Assembly: GCA_910574475.1 (NCBI GenBank)
Contig: CAJTAT010000005.1
Coordinates: 310,001-374,000 of the forward strand
DNA: 64,000 bases
Direction: 5' to 3'
DNA from: Clostridia bacterium
Lineage (GTDB): Bacteria; Bacillota; Clostridia; Lachnospirales; Lachnospiraceae
Below, in pieces: positions 28,990 through 37,112 of the stretch (within the stretch, counting starts at the first letter, position 1; every line of letters starts with the position of its first letter). Position numbers and translations under genes: made by a program. The notes below the pieces were generated by a model. The model was not told where the DNA came from. It was given only the letters and a program-made list of their open reading frames with translations, and did no database searches.

Positions 28990-29655
28990 ATGGAAGATAA
29001 AGAAAAGATTTATTCGGACAGTAAAATCGGCTACCGAATCGGGTTTGGAATACGGCCTGCGGTAGTAGTAGTGGATCTGCAGAAAGGCTTTACAGATCCA
29101 GCTTCCTTTGCAGGCTGCGATATGGAGGAAGCAGTGCTGCAGACAAATAGAATCGTAGATGCTGCCCACGAAAAGAATGTGCAGGTATTTTTTGCAAGAA
29201 TCGGCTACCAGTCCCCAGTGGGAGTAGATCTGGGAGTGTGGGGCTTAAAATGCCATTTGGAGCGGGAATTTTCCAATCAGTCTGTACATTATGAGCTGGA
29301 CAGCCGTCTCCATGTTCAAAAACAGGACATTATTTTTGAAAAGCACTGTGCGTCTGCATTTTTTGGCACACATCTCTTGCAGATGCTAATATCTTTGAAT
29401 GTGGACACGACTATTTTGACTGGCTGTACTACAAGCGGTTGTCTCAATGCGACGATTATTGATGCTATCTCCAATGGATTCCGTACGATTGTACCAAAGG
29501 AAGCATGTGCAGACCGCTCAAAGGAATTGCATGAGATGTATCTGTGGAATATTGGAAAGAAATACGCAGACGTCATATCCGTGGATGAGACCATTGCTCA
29601 TCTAAATTCCATGGAACCTATGACATACCAAAATCAGTGGAAGCCGGCCTGGTGA
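28990..29655 (+). CDS. Isochorismatase-family cysteine hydrolase
   Basis: Cytosolic hydrolase (221 aa) of the isochorismatase/nicotinamidase superfamily. The triad is visible: Asp in VVVDLQKGF, Lys in FEKHCASAFFGT and Cys in TGCTTSGCLNAT, with the cis-peptide region just before the cysteine. The TGCTTSGC pattern is the one found in N-carbamoylsarcosine amidase and related ureidohydrolases rather than in isochorismatases proper, so an amide or ureido substrate is the better guess. Last gene of the TRAP-1 operon; a terminator follows within 40 bp. Confidence 0.82.
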   Translation: MEDKEKIYSDSKIGYRIGFGIRPAVVVVDLQKGFTDPASFAGCDMEEAVLQTNRIVDAAHEKNVQVFFARIGYQSPVGVDLGVWGLKCHLEREFSNQSVHYELDSRLHVQKQDIIFEKHCASAFFGTHLLQMLISLNVDTTILTGCTTSGCLNATIIDAISNGFRTIVPKEACADRSKELHEMYLWNIGKKYADVISVDETIAHLNSMEPMTYQNQWKPAW

Positions 29656-29684
29656 GGAGTAGAAAAAGAGAATAAGGACAGAGT

Positions 29685-29716
29685 AAGGATTGTAGAAGAT
29701 TTCTGCAGTCCTTTTG
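29685..29716 (+). terminator. Intrinsic terminator of the TRAP-1 operon
   Basis: AAGGATTGTAGAA (29685-29697) pairs with TTCTGCAGTCCTT (29701-29713), 13 bp with two G-U pairs and a GAT loop, followed by TTG. The remaining 270 bp to the next gene contain promoter B and an AT-rich leader. Confidence 0.8.
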
Positions 29717-29730
29717 TGTATTGCAATTTA

Positions 29731-29825
29731 ATGCTAATTCTGCCATGAATGTGCTAATTTTTGTGAGTTCTTTTGAAGATAAATGTCCCAAAATTTATGG
29801 CGGGGGGGGGTAATTATGCTAAACT
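29731..29825 (+). promoter_or_regulatory. Island promoter B with half-sites and G9 tract
   Basis: ATGCTAATT (29731) and GTGCTAATTT (29751) are 20 bp apart, then TTTGAAGATAAATG at 29772. A run of nine G (29802-29810) ends exactly 9 nt before a putative -10 box TAAACT (29820-29825). No acceptable -35 box sits at the normal distance, which fits activator dependence. The layout matches promoter C at 35531 almost base for base in spacing. The G-run occupies the position of the -35/-10 spacer, so a change in its length would alter promoter geometry. Confidence 0.6.
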
Positions 29826-29981
29826 AAGAACAACTTGCAAAGAAAAAACAGTGCATTTTATATAAATGATATGAGTATGCAGAAAATATTTCTGTCATAA
29901 TGAGACATATCTTCCAAAATGCACATGGATTTTTTGTAAAAGTAACAGTTGAAAAATAATCAAAAAGGAAGGAAGAAGATT

Positions 29982-31007
29982 ATGAAGAAGAGTATGGCAA
30001 TGATCCTGTTGATTTGTTTGATGACATTGAGCTTCATGGGATGTGGCGCGAAAAACAAGGACGAGGCAAAAACAGAACCCTCCAGGAATCTGGAAGCAGA
30101 CGCAGAGGACAGTGAAACACAGGAAGAAGCAGAAGGCAACACTAAGACGATGAATATCACAGTCTCCATGCAGACTTTTGACAACACATTTGCATCTTTT
30201 TGTATGGCTCGTATGGCAATTTACAACGAAGAGCATCCAGAATTAAATATTACCTACCTGGACGCTGCCAATGATGCTGCAACACAGATTACCCAGATTG
30301 AACAGGCCGTGATTAATGATACGCAAGCAGTTATTTGCTGCGTTGTAGACGCCACACAGGCTCAGCCCATTGTAACAGCTTGTAAAGATGCAGGAGTACC
30401 TTTGATTGCATTTAACCGGGTATTTGAAGGCTGTGACACCTTTGTGGGAGCCAATAATGCAGATGCAGGGAGAATTGTGGCAGAACGGGCAATCGAATTG
30501 CTTGACGGCTCTGGAAATATAGCTTTGGTTCAGGGTGTGATGGGGCAGGCAAATACATATGAGCGAACAGATGCAATTCTTGAAGCCTTAGCGGAGCATC
30601 CTGACATAGAAATTGTTCTCGACGGAGCAGCCGATTGGAAGCGGGATAAGGCATTGGAATTGGTGGAGACCTGGCTTCAGTCCGGCACAGAATTTGATTT
30701 GGTCATTGCCCTTAATGACGACGCTGCCCTCGGGGTACAGCAGGCCTTAAGCGGCGCAGGGAAAGCTGACTCCATTCCCGTTTTATCCATAAATGGAGAC
30801 CCTTCAGGGATTAACGGAGTAAAAGATGGAATCCTGGATTGTACTGCCTTCCAGGCGCCTTTTACTCAGGCAGACAAGGCCCTTGAGATTGCAGTAGAGT
30901 ATATTCAGGGTGGTACCCCTACAGATACATTCAAGGTGGATTATGAATTAATTACTGCAGACAATGTAGCGGATTATATGCAGTTTACTACTGTAGAAGG
31001 CGAGTAA
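29982..31007 (+). CDS. ABC sugar-type substrate-binding lipoprotein
   Basis: Periplasmic-binding-protein type 1 (RbsB-like) lipoprotein, 341 residues. Signal peptide with lipobox SFMGC, an acidic linker to about residue 65, then the two-lobed fold (TITVSMQTFDNTF..., VICCVVDATQAQPIVTACKDAGVPLIAFNRVF, VALNDDAALGVQQAL, SINGDPSGINGVKDG). The ATG at 29982 has AAAGGAAGGAAG upstream; an ATG at 29949 lacks one. First gene of an importer operon with an ATPase and a permease; a pentose, polyol or cyclitol ligand would fit the family. Confidence 0.9.
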   Translation: MKKSMAMILLICLMTLSFMGCGAKNKDEAKTEPSRNLEADAEDSETQEEAEGNTKTMNITVSMQTFDNTFASFCMARMAIYNEEHPELNITYLDAANDAATQITQIEQAVINDTQAVICCVVDATQAQPIVTACKDAGVPLIAFNRVFEGCDTFVGANNADAGRIVAERAIELLDGSGNIALVQGVMGQANTYERTDAILEALAEHPDIEIVLDGAADWKRDKALELVETWLQSGTEFDLVIALNDDAALGVQQALSGAGKADSIPVLSINGDPSGINGVKDGILDCTAFQAPFTQADKALEIAVEYIQGGTPTDTFKVDYELITADNVADYMQFTTVEGE

Positions 31008-31009
31008 AT

Positions 31010-32557
31010 ATGGATCATGAATATATTTTGGAATTAAACCATATAACGAAGACATTTTCTGGAGTCACTGTTTTAAATGATGTGTCTCTTCGGGTTCGAA
31101 GAGGCACCGTCATGGGGCTCATGGGAGAAAACGGCGCGGGAAAATCCACTCTGATGAAAATTCTTCAGGGAATCTATATGCCAACCCAGGGAGAAGTTAT
31201 TTTTGACGGAAAGCAGTTGAAAGTCAGCAATATCAATCAGGCATTGCTGGCTGGGATCTCCATGATTCATCAGGAAATGAGCCCCATTCCTGATATGACA
31301 GTGGCAGAAAATATTTTTATTGGAAGAGAACCAGATACGAAATTTGGTTTTGTGGATGAAAAAGAATTAAATGCTAAAGCGGAAGCCCTTTTAAAGGATT
31401 TAAATCTTAATTTCAGCGCAGATACAAAGATGCGGAAGCTTACCATTGCAAATATGCAGATGGTGGAGATTGCAAAAGCCATTTCTTTTCAATCAAAATT
31501 GATCATCATGGATGAACCGACTTCGGCAATCACAGACAGGGAAGTGGAAAATTTATTTCGAATTATTCGAAGGCTGAAGGAAAAAGGAGTAACCATCATT
31601 TATATCAGCCACAAAATGGATGAAATTTTTAAAATTACAGATGAGATTACAGTCTTAAGAGACGGTTGCAATGCGGGATATGGCTATTCCAAAGATCTGA
31701 CGCAGGATTCACTCATTAAAATGATGGTTGGAAGGACTCTAAATGATTTATTCCCAAAAACAGTTGTGGATATAGGGGAAGAGGTGCTTCGGGTAGAAGG
31801 ACTTACACTGGGAAAGTATTTTCATGACATCAGCTTTTCTGTGAAAAAGGGCGAAATCGTCGGATTCTCCGGCCTTGTGGGGGCAGGAAGAAGTGAGGTT
31901 ATGGAGACACTCTATGGCCTGCGCCACGCAGAGTCAGGAAAAATTATCATCAATGGGAAAGAAGTCAAAATCAAAAATCCTCATGATGCGATTGCAGCAG
32001 GAATTGGCTTTTTGACGGAAGACAGAAAGGCGTCTGGTATTTTTGGGCCTCTTGGCATAACCGATAATATTGTGATGCCCTCCCTGGGGAGATTCCAAAA
32101 ACTGGGGCTCATTAAGGGAAAGCGACTGGTAAGCGAGTCTGCGCGAATGAAGCAGGAATTGAATATTAAAGCGACCTCATTGGCACAGAAGATTCAGTTT
32201 TTATCAGGAGGAAACCAGCAGAAGGCGTTGATTGCAAGGTGGCTGATGAACAATCCTCAGATTTTGATTGTGGATGAGCCAACCAGAGGAATTGACGTCA
32301 ATGCAAAAGCTGAAATACATAAAAAGCTTGGCGAGCTGGTAAAAGAGGGGAAGGCAGTGATCATGATTTCTTCTGAGATGCCGGAAATTATCAGTATGAG
32401 CGATAGGATCTATGTGATGCATGAAGGCGAGATGACAGGAGAGCTTCAAAGAGAAGAGATTTCTCAGGAGAGAATTGCCTTGCTGGCATCCCTTACAAAA
32501 GAACAGCTTGAGGCATGCAAAATAAAGTCGCAGGGGGAGACGGATTATGTTAAATAA
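31010..32557 (+). CDS. ABC sugar importer ATPase, two cassettes (RbsA-like)
   Basis: Double-cassette ATPase of carbohydrate importers (515 aa). The first cassette has a good Walker A (GENGAGKST), Walker B (LIIMDEPTSAI) and a signature-like region (KLTIANMQMVEIAKA). The second has the degenerate Walker A (GLVGAGRSE) usual in RbsA/MglA, signature LSGGNQQKALIARWL and Walker B ILIVDEPTRGID. It starts 2 bp after the binding-protein stop and overlaps the permease start by 11 bp. Confidence 0.94.
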   Translation: MDHEYILELNHITKTFSGVTVLNDVSLRVRRGTVMGLMGENGAGKSTLMKILQGIYMPTQGEVIFDGKQLKVSNINQALLAGISMIHQEMSPIPDMTVAENIFIGREPDTKFGFVDEKELNAKAEALLKDLNLNFSADTKMRKLTIANMQMVEIAKAISFQSKLIIMDEPTSAITDREVENLFRIIRRLKEKGVTIIYISHKMDEIFKITDEITVLRDGCNAGYGYSKDLTQDSLIKMMVGRTLNDLFPKTVVDIGEEVLRVEGLTLGKYFHDISFSVKKGEIVGFSGLVGAGRSEVMETLYGLRHAESGKIIINGKEVKIKNPHDAIAAGIGFLTEDRKASGIFGPLGITDNIVMPSLGRFQKLGLIKGKRLVSESARMKQELNIKATSLAQKIQFLSGGNQQKALIARWLMNNPQILIVDEPTRGIDVNAKAEIHKKLGELVKEGKAVIMISSEMPEIISMSDRIYVMHEGEMTGELQREEISQERIALLASLTKEQLEACKIKSQGETDYVK

Positions 32558-33506
32558 GAGACTGAAAAGCTTTTTTTCCGACTACAGTATCATTATTATT
32601 TTCGCAGCTATGGTTTTGATATTGGCTATGATCAAACCCCAGTTTATTGGGCCCAGTAATATCATCAGCATGGTTCGCCAGGTGTCGTTGATTGGTATTT
32701 TATCTATGGGAATGATGCTGGTTATTATTAATGGAGGAGTGGATCTCTCAGGTGGAGCCCAGATTGCCCTGGCATCTGTCGTCTGTTCCGTGTTTGCTCA
32801 GGAAATGAATAACAATCTGTTTCTGGCAATTCTGTGTCCTATTTTAGTTGGACTTTTTTGCGGGCTTATCAATGGATTTTTGATAACAATTCCCAAGATT
32901 CCTGCCTTTATTGCAACTCTGGGAGTAACCAATATTGCCAAAGGAATGGCGCTTTTGTTCTGCAACGGTCAGCCCATTCAGGTTGTAAATGAGACAATTT
33001 TGTGGCTTGGAAGCTATCGGATTGGCGGCGGAGCCTGGGCAATGCCAGTACTGATTTTAATCTTTTTGCTCTGTGCGGTGCTCAATCACATTTTGCTTAC
33101 AAAATCACACTTTGGGAAAAAAGTGTTCGCTTTAGGAGGAAATGAGCAGGCCGCAAGGGTATGTGGTATCAGTGTGGAAAGAACCCGTATGATTGTATAT
33201 CTTTTGATCAGTGTCTATGCAGCAATCTCCGGTATCCTCATTTCCGGTCGTGTGGGCGCCGGAGCCACCAGCAATGGTGTGGAATACCACCTGGATGCAA
33301 TTGCTTCCTGCGTCATCGGCGGCGTCAGTATGAAAGGCGGCGTGGGCAATGTACTTGGGGTTGCAATCGGCGTCCTCATTATAGGCGCTTTGCAAAATGG
33401 ACTGAATATTATGGGGGTATCTCCCTATTGGCAACAAATCTGCAAAGGCCTGATTATCATCATTGCGGTTGTCATGGATACAATAAAGAAAGGCGGAGGA
33501 GAATGA
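32547..33506 (+). CDS. ABC sugar importer permease (RbsC-like)
   Basis: Inner-membrane permease (319 aa) with 8-10 helices and the family blocks MGMMLVIINGGVDLSGGAQIALASV, FIATLGVTNIAKG, GGNEQAARVCGI and HLDAIASCVIGGVSMKGGVGNVLG. Members of this family import ribose, xylose, galactose, autoinducer-2 or inositol. Both neighbours overlap it: the ATPase gene by 11 bp and the zinc dehydrogenase by 4 bp, so the dehydrogenase probably acts on the imported compound. Confidence 0.93.
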   Translation: MLNKRLKSFFSDYSIIIIFAAMVLILAMIKPQFIGPSNIISMVRQVSLIGILSMGMMLVIINGGVDLSGGAQIALASVVCSVFAQEMNNNLFLAILCPILVGLFCGLINGFLITIPKIPAFIATLGVTNIAKGMALLFCNGQPIQVVNETILWLGSYRIGGGAWAMPVLILIFLLCAVLNHILLTKSHFGKKVFALGGNEQAARVCGISVERTRMIVYLLISVYAAISGILISGRVGAGATSNGVEYHLDAIASCVIGGVSMKGGVGNVLGVAIGVLIIGALQNGLNIMGVSPYWQQICKGLIIIIAVVMDTIKKGGGE

Positions 33507-34549
33507 AAGCATTGGTCATGAGAGGTCCGGGGCAGTTCGAGATAGAAGAAGTTCCGGTTCCAGAGTGTAAAGAAAATGAGGTACTGGTTCGCATTAAGTC
33601 TGTGGCAATCTGCGGTTCCGATCCCATGCTTCTTGCGGGAGGCAGCATGGATGATGGACTTCCCGGAAGCCTTCCCCATATTGCAGGCCATGAGGGAGCT
33701 GGTATCATCGAGAAAGTGGGCGGGAAAGTAAGAGGCTTTCAGGTGGGAGACGCCGTGGCGGTTGAGTCCCATCTGGGATGCGGCTACTGTGACAACTGCC
33801 AGGCAGGCCACTATAATCTCTGTATGAACTTTGGAAAAGTAAAAGCAGGCCACAAGCAGTATGGCTTTACCGTTCCGGGCTGCTATGCAGAATACTGTGT
33901 GTACCGGCCGGAGGTTCTTCACAAGATACCGAAGAATCTCACCTGTGACCATGGAGCTCTCACAGATACGGTGGCCACTGCCTTCCATGCCATCCAACAG
34001 ACGGGAGTGGTAGCCGGAGGCTGGACGGTCATAGTGGGCTGCGGTCCGGTGGGGATGGCCATGCTGATGCTGTGTCGGGCTATGGGAAGCAGAGCCATTG
34101 TGTTAGAGACAGGAGAGCGGCTTAAGAAAGCTAAGGAGTTCGGAGCAGACTTTGCCTTTGATTTTCTGGATGCGGAAGCTCTTCAAAAGGTGATGGGGGC
34201 CACAAGCTTTGTGGGAGCAGACAGATGCTTTGACTGCGCAGGAAACCCAGCTTCCATGGAGCTTGCCTTACATAGTTGCCGAAGAGGCGGGACCGTAGGA
34301 CTGGTAGCCATTCCAAAGAATCAGAGGATGGAGATTGATTTGAAGACCATCGTGTGGGATGAGAAGAAGCTGGTGGGGAGCAGAGGAAACCCCAACTGCC
34401 ATAAGCAGGTATTGGAGATGATGAGCTCAGGATCCATAGAGGCAGAGAAGATGATCTCCCACCATTTTCCGCTTGAGAGATTCAAGGAAGCCCTGGAGCT
34501 ATTTACCAGCAGGGCGGACGGAGTGGTGAAGGTGATTATTACAGTGTAG
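33503..34549 (+). CDS. Zinc-dependent medium-chain dehydrogenase, copy 1
   Basis: NAD(P)-dependent alcohol/polyol dehydrogenase (348 aa). Catalytic zinc ligands Cys37 (AICGSD) and His63-Glu64 (AGHEGAG), structural zinc cysteines 93, 96, 99 and 107 (CGYCDNC...C), and Rossmann motif VGCGPVGMAML. The GroES-fold motif FQVGDAV is intact here. The ATG at 33503 overlaps the permease stop (ATGA); a longer reading frame beginning at 33161 runs antiphase through the permease gene and is not used. The protein shares 336 of 348 residues with the gene at 42612, and the DNA similarity begins exactly at the ATG. Confidence 0.93.
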   Translation: MKALVMRGPGQFEIEEVPVPECKENEVLVRIKSVAICGSDPMLLAGGSMDDGLPGSLPHIAGHEGAGIIEKVGGKVRGFQVGDAVAVESHLGCGYCDNCQAGHYNLCMNFGKVKAGHKQYGFTVPGCYAEYCVYRPEVLHKIPKNLTCDHGALTDTVATAFHAIQQTGVVAGGWTVIVGCGPVGMAMLMLCRAMGSRAIVLETGERLKKAKEFGADFAFDFLDAEALQKVMGATSFVGADRCFDCAGNPASMELALHSCRRGGTVGLVAIPKNQRMEIDLKTIVWDEKKLVGSRGNPNCHKQVLEMMSSGSIEAEKMISHHFPLERFKEALELFTSRADGVVKVIITV

Positions 34550-34560
34550 AAGATGGGTTT

Positions 34561-34631
34561 GCTTGGCGTAAGGACGCGGTTGTAAGGACCTGGATATCCA
34601 GGCCGTTACAACCGCTATTTATCGGCCAAGC
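34561..34631. repeat. Large nested palindrome after dehydrogenase copy 1
   Basis: Three nested inverted repeats share one centre: GCTTGGC (34561-34567) with GCCAAGC (34625-34631), GCGGTTGTAA (34576-34585) with TTACAACCGC (34606-34615), and CCTGG (34589-34593) with CCAGG (34598-34602) around ATAT. No T-run follows on the + strand. It lies between the convergent dehydrogenase and PIN toxin genes and may act as a terminator or processing structure, or be a remnant of a mobile hairpin. Confidence 0.75.
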
Positions 34632-34656
34632 ATCCTCTATACCATCTATGCTTTTG

Positions 34657-35142
34657 TCAAGATTTGTCTAAGTACGCAAAGGAGATGAAGCTATCAGCTT
34701 TGCCTACAACTCTTCTGACAAGAGGAGTTTCTGCGCCGTTTCGGTATTGGAGAAATTCAGCCGGTGTCATAATCATCGGATTTTTCACGCCGGATTCTAA
34801 AAAATCTTTATCGCCGGTCAGTAAAACATCGGCCGTTGCTTCTATGGCTGCCCGAAGAATCGGGCGGTAATTCACATCACAGATTTGAGACTCTGAAATA
34901 TCTTCCCCTGTCGGAATTGGAACCAGTTCCAAAGTCAGGAGCGCAACGGAAAGAAACTTATCCAGGGACACAAGCCGGTTCGGAAATTTCTTGTTAAATA
35001 TCCGTTTCATTTCGTCCACATTCTGTTCACAGATCAACCCGTGATTGGGATAGGACGCTGCTTTTACATATGCCTGAAAAGGAACGCCGTTTGCGCTTAG
35101 AGCAGCAGAGATCAAGACATTGGTATCAATCAAAACCCTCAT
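34657..35142 (-). CDS. PIN-domain toxin of a type II toxin-antitoxin pair
   Basis: Putative ribonuclease toxin (161 aa, COG1569-type PIN family). The acidic metal-binding residues are in MRVLIDTNVLISA (Asp6), in the central NVDEMKRIF region and in LLTGDKDFLE. Located 20 bp downstream of an AbrB-type antitoxin gene on the same strand, antitoxin first. A relative of this toxin, broken by two insertions, lies at 56699-58146. The 14 residues after the PIN core (KADSFISFAYLDKS) look like a variable tail. Confidence 0.88.
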   Translation of the reverse strand: MRVLIDTNVLISAALSANGVPFQAYVKAASYPNHGLICEQNVDEMKRIFNKKFPNRLVSLDKFLSVALLTLELVPIPTGEDISESQICDVNYRPILRAAIEATADVLLTGDKDFLESGVKNPMIMTPAEFLQYRNGAETPLVRRVVGKADSFISFAYLDKS

Positions 35143-35162
35143 GTGTTCTCGTCCTCATTTCT

Positions 35163-35414
35163 CTATTCTTTCACAAGCGCAATGACATCATCATCGGAAG
35201 TTAAGCCAGCGCGTTCTGCTTCTTTGGCCATCTCTTTTTGAAGTACCTGTATAGCGTATACAGCAGAATTGATAATGCGGACGGTGTTCCCCTCAACAAT
35301 AAACGTAATGCGATCACCGCTTGCAACGCCGAGGACTTCCCGAATATCTTTCGGAATTGTGATCTGCCCCTTTGCCATGACTTTTGCATTGTCTACAAAC
35401 GTATTTGGTAACAT
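35163..35414 (-). CDS. AbrB/SpoVT-family antitoxin
   Basis: DNA-binding antitoxin (83 aa) with a swapped-hairpin AbrB fold at residues 10-55: AKGQITIPKDIREVLGVASGDRITFIVEGNTVRI. The C-terminal part (60-83) should bind the PIN toxin. AGGTGGTG precedes the ATG on the minus strand. A palindrome over the predicted transcription start suggests autoregulation. Confidence 0.88.
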   Translation of the reverse strand: MLPNTFVDNAKVMAKGQITIPKDIREVLGVASGDRITFIVEGNTVRIINSAVYAIQVLQKEMAKEAERAGLTSDDDVIALVKE

Positions 35415-35442
35415 GATTTCACACCACCTTTCTGAAACATGG

Positions 35443-35494
35443 AAAGTAGGGATTTCCCTACTTTTGTTATATGCAGAGGACGCAGAAAAATCAA
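35443..35494 (-). promoter_or_regulatory. Toxin-antitoxin promoter with palindromic operator
   Basis: Reading leftward, TTGATT (35494-35489), 17 bp, TATAAC (35471-35466), then the palindrome AAAGTAGGGA/TCCCTACTTT (35443-35452 and 35455-35464, 2-bp centre) covering the likely start site, about 30 bp before the antitoxin ATG. Position and symmetry fit a site for the AbrB-type antitoxin. Confidence 0.7.
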
Positions 35495-35530
35495 GGGAAA
35501 ATCAGGTCTTTTTTGTGAAATTCCAATAAA

Positions 35531-35624
35531 ATGCTAATTTCTCCACGAATGTGCTACTTTTACTATCTATTTTGAAGGAAAATGATCCGATTTTTAAGGT
35601 GGGGGGGGGTAAAAATGATAAAAT
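35531..35624 (+). promoter_or_regulatory. Island promoter C with half-sites and G9 tract
   Basis: ATGCTAATTT (35531), GTGCTACTTT (35551, 20 bp later) and TTTGAAGGAAAATG (35571), then nine G (35601-35609) and, 9 nt later, a -10 box TAAAAT (35619-35624). There is no recognisable -35 box. Downstream similarity to promoter B includes ACAGTGCA in the leader. The gap between the toxin-antitoxin pair and the binding-protein gene (35415-35789) holds only this promoter, its leader and the divergent toxin-antitoxin promoter. Confidence 0.6.
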
Positions 35625-35789
35625 AGCAACAACAAACACAAGAAAAACAGTGCAAATTAGACAAAGAATATTTTCTTTGAAAAATATTCATCGTCAAAGT
35701 GATGCACGTTTCCCGGGGTACATAAAAAGTGTTTGAATGTGAAGGCATTAGAACGATTATTTCATGATGAAAAAGAAAGGAAGATGATT

Positions 35790-36890
35790 ATGAAAAAGTT
35801 TACAGCAATCTTTTTAGCTACCTGTATGATGGCGTCCTGCTTGATTGGATGTGGTTCCAAGTCTACTGAAAGCTCCTCAAATGAAACTCCAGCTACAGAG
35901 CCTGCCAGCACAGAGGAAGACAAAACGGCAGAACCTGCGGCGGATGACGCTTCTGGTGAGAATCCTACAGTGACCTTGCGTATTGCCCATCAGTCTGCTG
36001 AGACAGAGGGAATCGCCATGGCCTTCGAAAAGTTCAAAGATGAGCTTGAGGCTGCGAATGTGGGCTTTGAAGTTACCATCTATCCCGCAGGCCAGTTGGT
36101 TGCATCTGACCGGGATTCTATCGAAGCAGTGACCCTGGGAGAGGTTGACGTGACAAGCGTAGCGGATATCCAATTTTCCTCTACAGTTTCCGCCTTTTAT
36201 CTCTTCAATGCAGAATTCCTTTTTGACAGCATTGATGACGCTTATGATGCATTTTACAAAGAAGGCCTCTTTGATAAGCTGGCACAGGCAACTACAGATG
36301 CAAATGTAGGCTGTGAAGTGGCATCAATCTGGGCCAATGGTGGTCGTACACTTTGGACGACCGGAAAGGAAGTCCGCTCTGCTGATGATATGAAAGGCCT
36401 GCCTTTGCGCTGTGCAGAGAATGAGATTAATATTGCGGAGATGGAAGCTCTTGGAGCCGTGCCGGTTAGCATGGCATGGAATGAGATTTATACAGGGCTT
36501 CAGCAGGGGACCGTCAACGGACTGTTCTCTACAAAAAGCGCAATCGTGCAGCAGGGCATGACGGCTGCCCTGGACTACTGTATCGACACAAATCACAGCT
36601 TTGGGCATGCTATCACACTGATGAATACGGCGAAGCTCAATTCCCTGACAGGTGCCCAGAGAGAGGCTTATGACAATGCTTTGAAAGTAGCCACAGAGTA
36701 CCAGTGGGATCTTGCAAGAGAGGCAGAGGCTTCTATTGATGCACGAATTGAAGAGGAAGTGGAATATATTCATCTGACAGATGAAGAACGTGCGGCAATG
36801 GCTGAAATAATGGTTGGAGCTACAGAGGATATGGTAAAGGAACTGCTCGGCGATGATGCGGCAATTCTGGATAGTGTCAGAGGCAACTAA
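35790..36890 (+). CDS. TRAP transporter substrate-binding lipoprotein (DctP family), system 2
   Basis: Binding lipoprotein of 366 residues, paralogous to system 1. Lipobox LIGC, an acidic linker to about residue 58, and the DctP landmarks MKGLPLRCAENEINIAEMEALGA (ligand-binding Arg) and AWNEIYTGLQQGTVNG. The ATG at 35790 fits the GAAAGGAAG site; the ATG at 35784 is too close to it. Divergence from system 1 in the binding loop (RCAENEI versus RTADNPI) suggests different but related ligands. Followed by two structured RNA segments before the permease genes. Confidence 0.92.
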   Translation: MKKFTAIFLATCMMASCLIGCGSKSTESSSNETPATEPASTEEDKTAEPAADDASGENPTVTLRIAHQSAETEGIAMAFEKFKDELEAANVGFEVTIYPAGQLVASDRDSIEAVTLGEVDVTSVADIQFSSTVSAFYLFNAEFLFDSIDDAYDAFYKEGLFDKLAQATTDANVGCEVASIWANGGRTLWTTGKEVRSADDMKGLPLRCAENEINIAEMEALGAVPVSMAWNEIYTGLQQGTVNGLFSTKSAIVQQGMTAALDYCIDTNHSFGHAITLMNTAKLNSLTGAQREAYDNALKVATEYQWDLAREAEASIDARIEEEVEYIHLTDEERAAMAEIMVGATEDMVKELLGDDAAILDSVRGN

Positions 36891-36905
36891 TTTTAAATTT
36901 TAAAC

Positions 36906-36983
36906 ACATCCCTGGACAGTGTACATAATTCTTCCAGACATGTTTTGACCTGCCTGGAAGGAGGCGCACTGCCAAGGGGATGT
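36906..36983 (+). ncRNA. Structured intergenic RNA, domain 1
   Basis: A long outer stem (36906-36921 with 36967-36983; ACATCCC-TGG-CAGTG against CACTG-CCA-GGGGATGT) encloses a perfect 7-bp stem CTTCCAG (36931-36937)/CTGGAAG (36954-36960). No T-run follows directly. It may be an attenuator or processing structure that sets the ratio of binding protein to permease, replacing the simple GC hairpin of system 1. Confidence 0.55.
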
Positions 36984-36996
36984 AAAATGTTAAAAA

Positions 36997-37106
36997 CAGC
37001 GAAGGCTTAAGAAGCATAAAGAACAATTTAGAGACACATGTCTTTGTCATTGGAAATTCGTTCTAGACCATATGCTGAAAGGCTGGAGCGAAACTTTGAA
37101 TAGGAG
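36997..37106 (+). ncRNA. Conserved leader element, copy 1 (riboswitch candidate)
   Basis: A 110-nt segment ending in the ribosome binding site of the second dctQ-type gene; it recurs at 55222-55334. Identical blocks include CAGCGAAGGC, GAACAATTT, TGGAAATT, CTAGACC and GGAGCGAAACTTT followed by AATAGGAG. GAACAATTT (37021-37029) can pair with AAATTCGTTC, and CAGC at the 5' end can pair with GCTG near the 3' end. I do not recognise it as a described class. Confidence 0.6.
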
Positions 37107-37112
37107 GAAGGT

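Noticed and set aside
29802..29810. G9 run as assembly artefact
   Set aside because: Homopolymer length is uncertain in any assembly, but the same run at the same promoter position in a second locus argues that it is real; exact length should be checked in reads.
33161..33502. N-terminal extension of dehydrogenase copy 1
   Set aside because: It runs out of frame through the ABC permease, is Cys/Arg/His-rich nonsense, and copy 2 has no equivalent; the ATG at 33503 matches copy 2 exactly.
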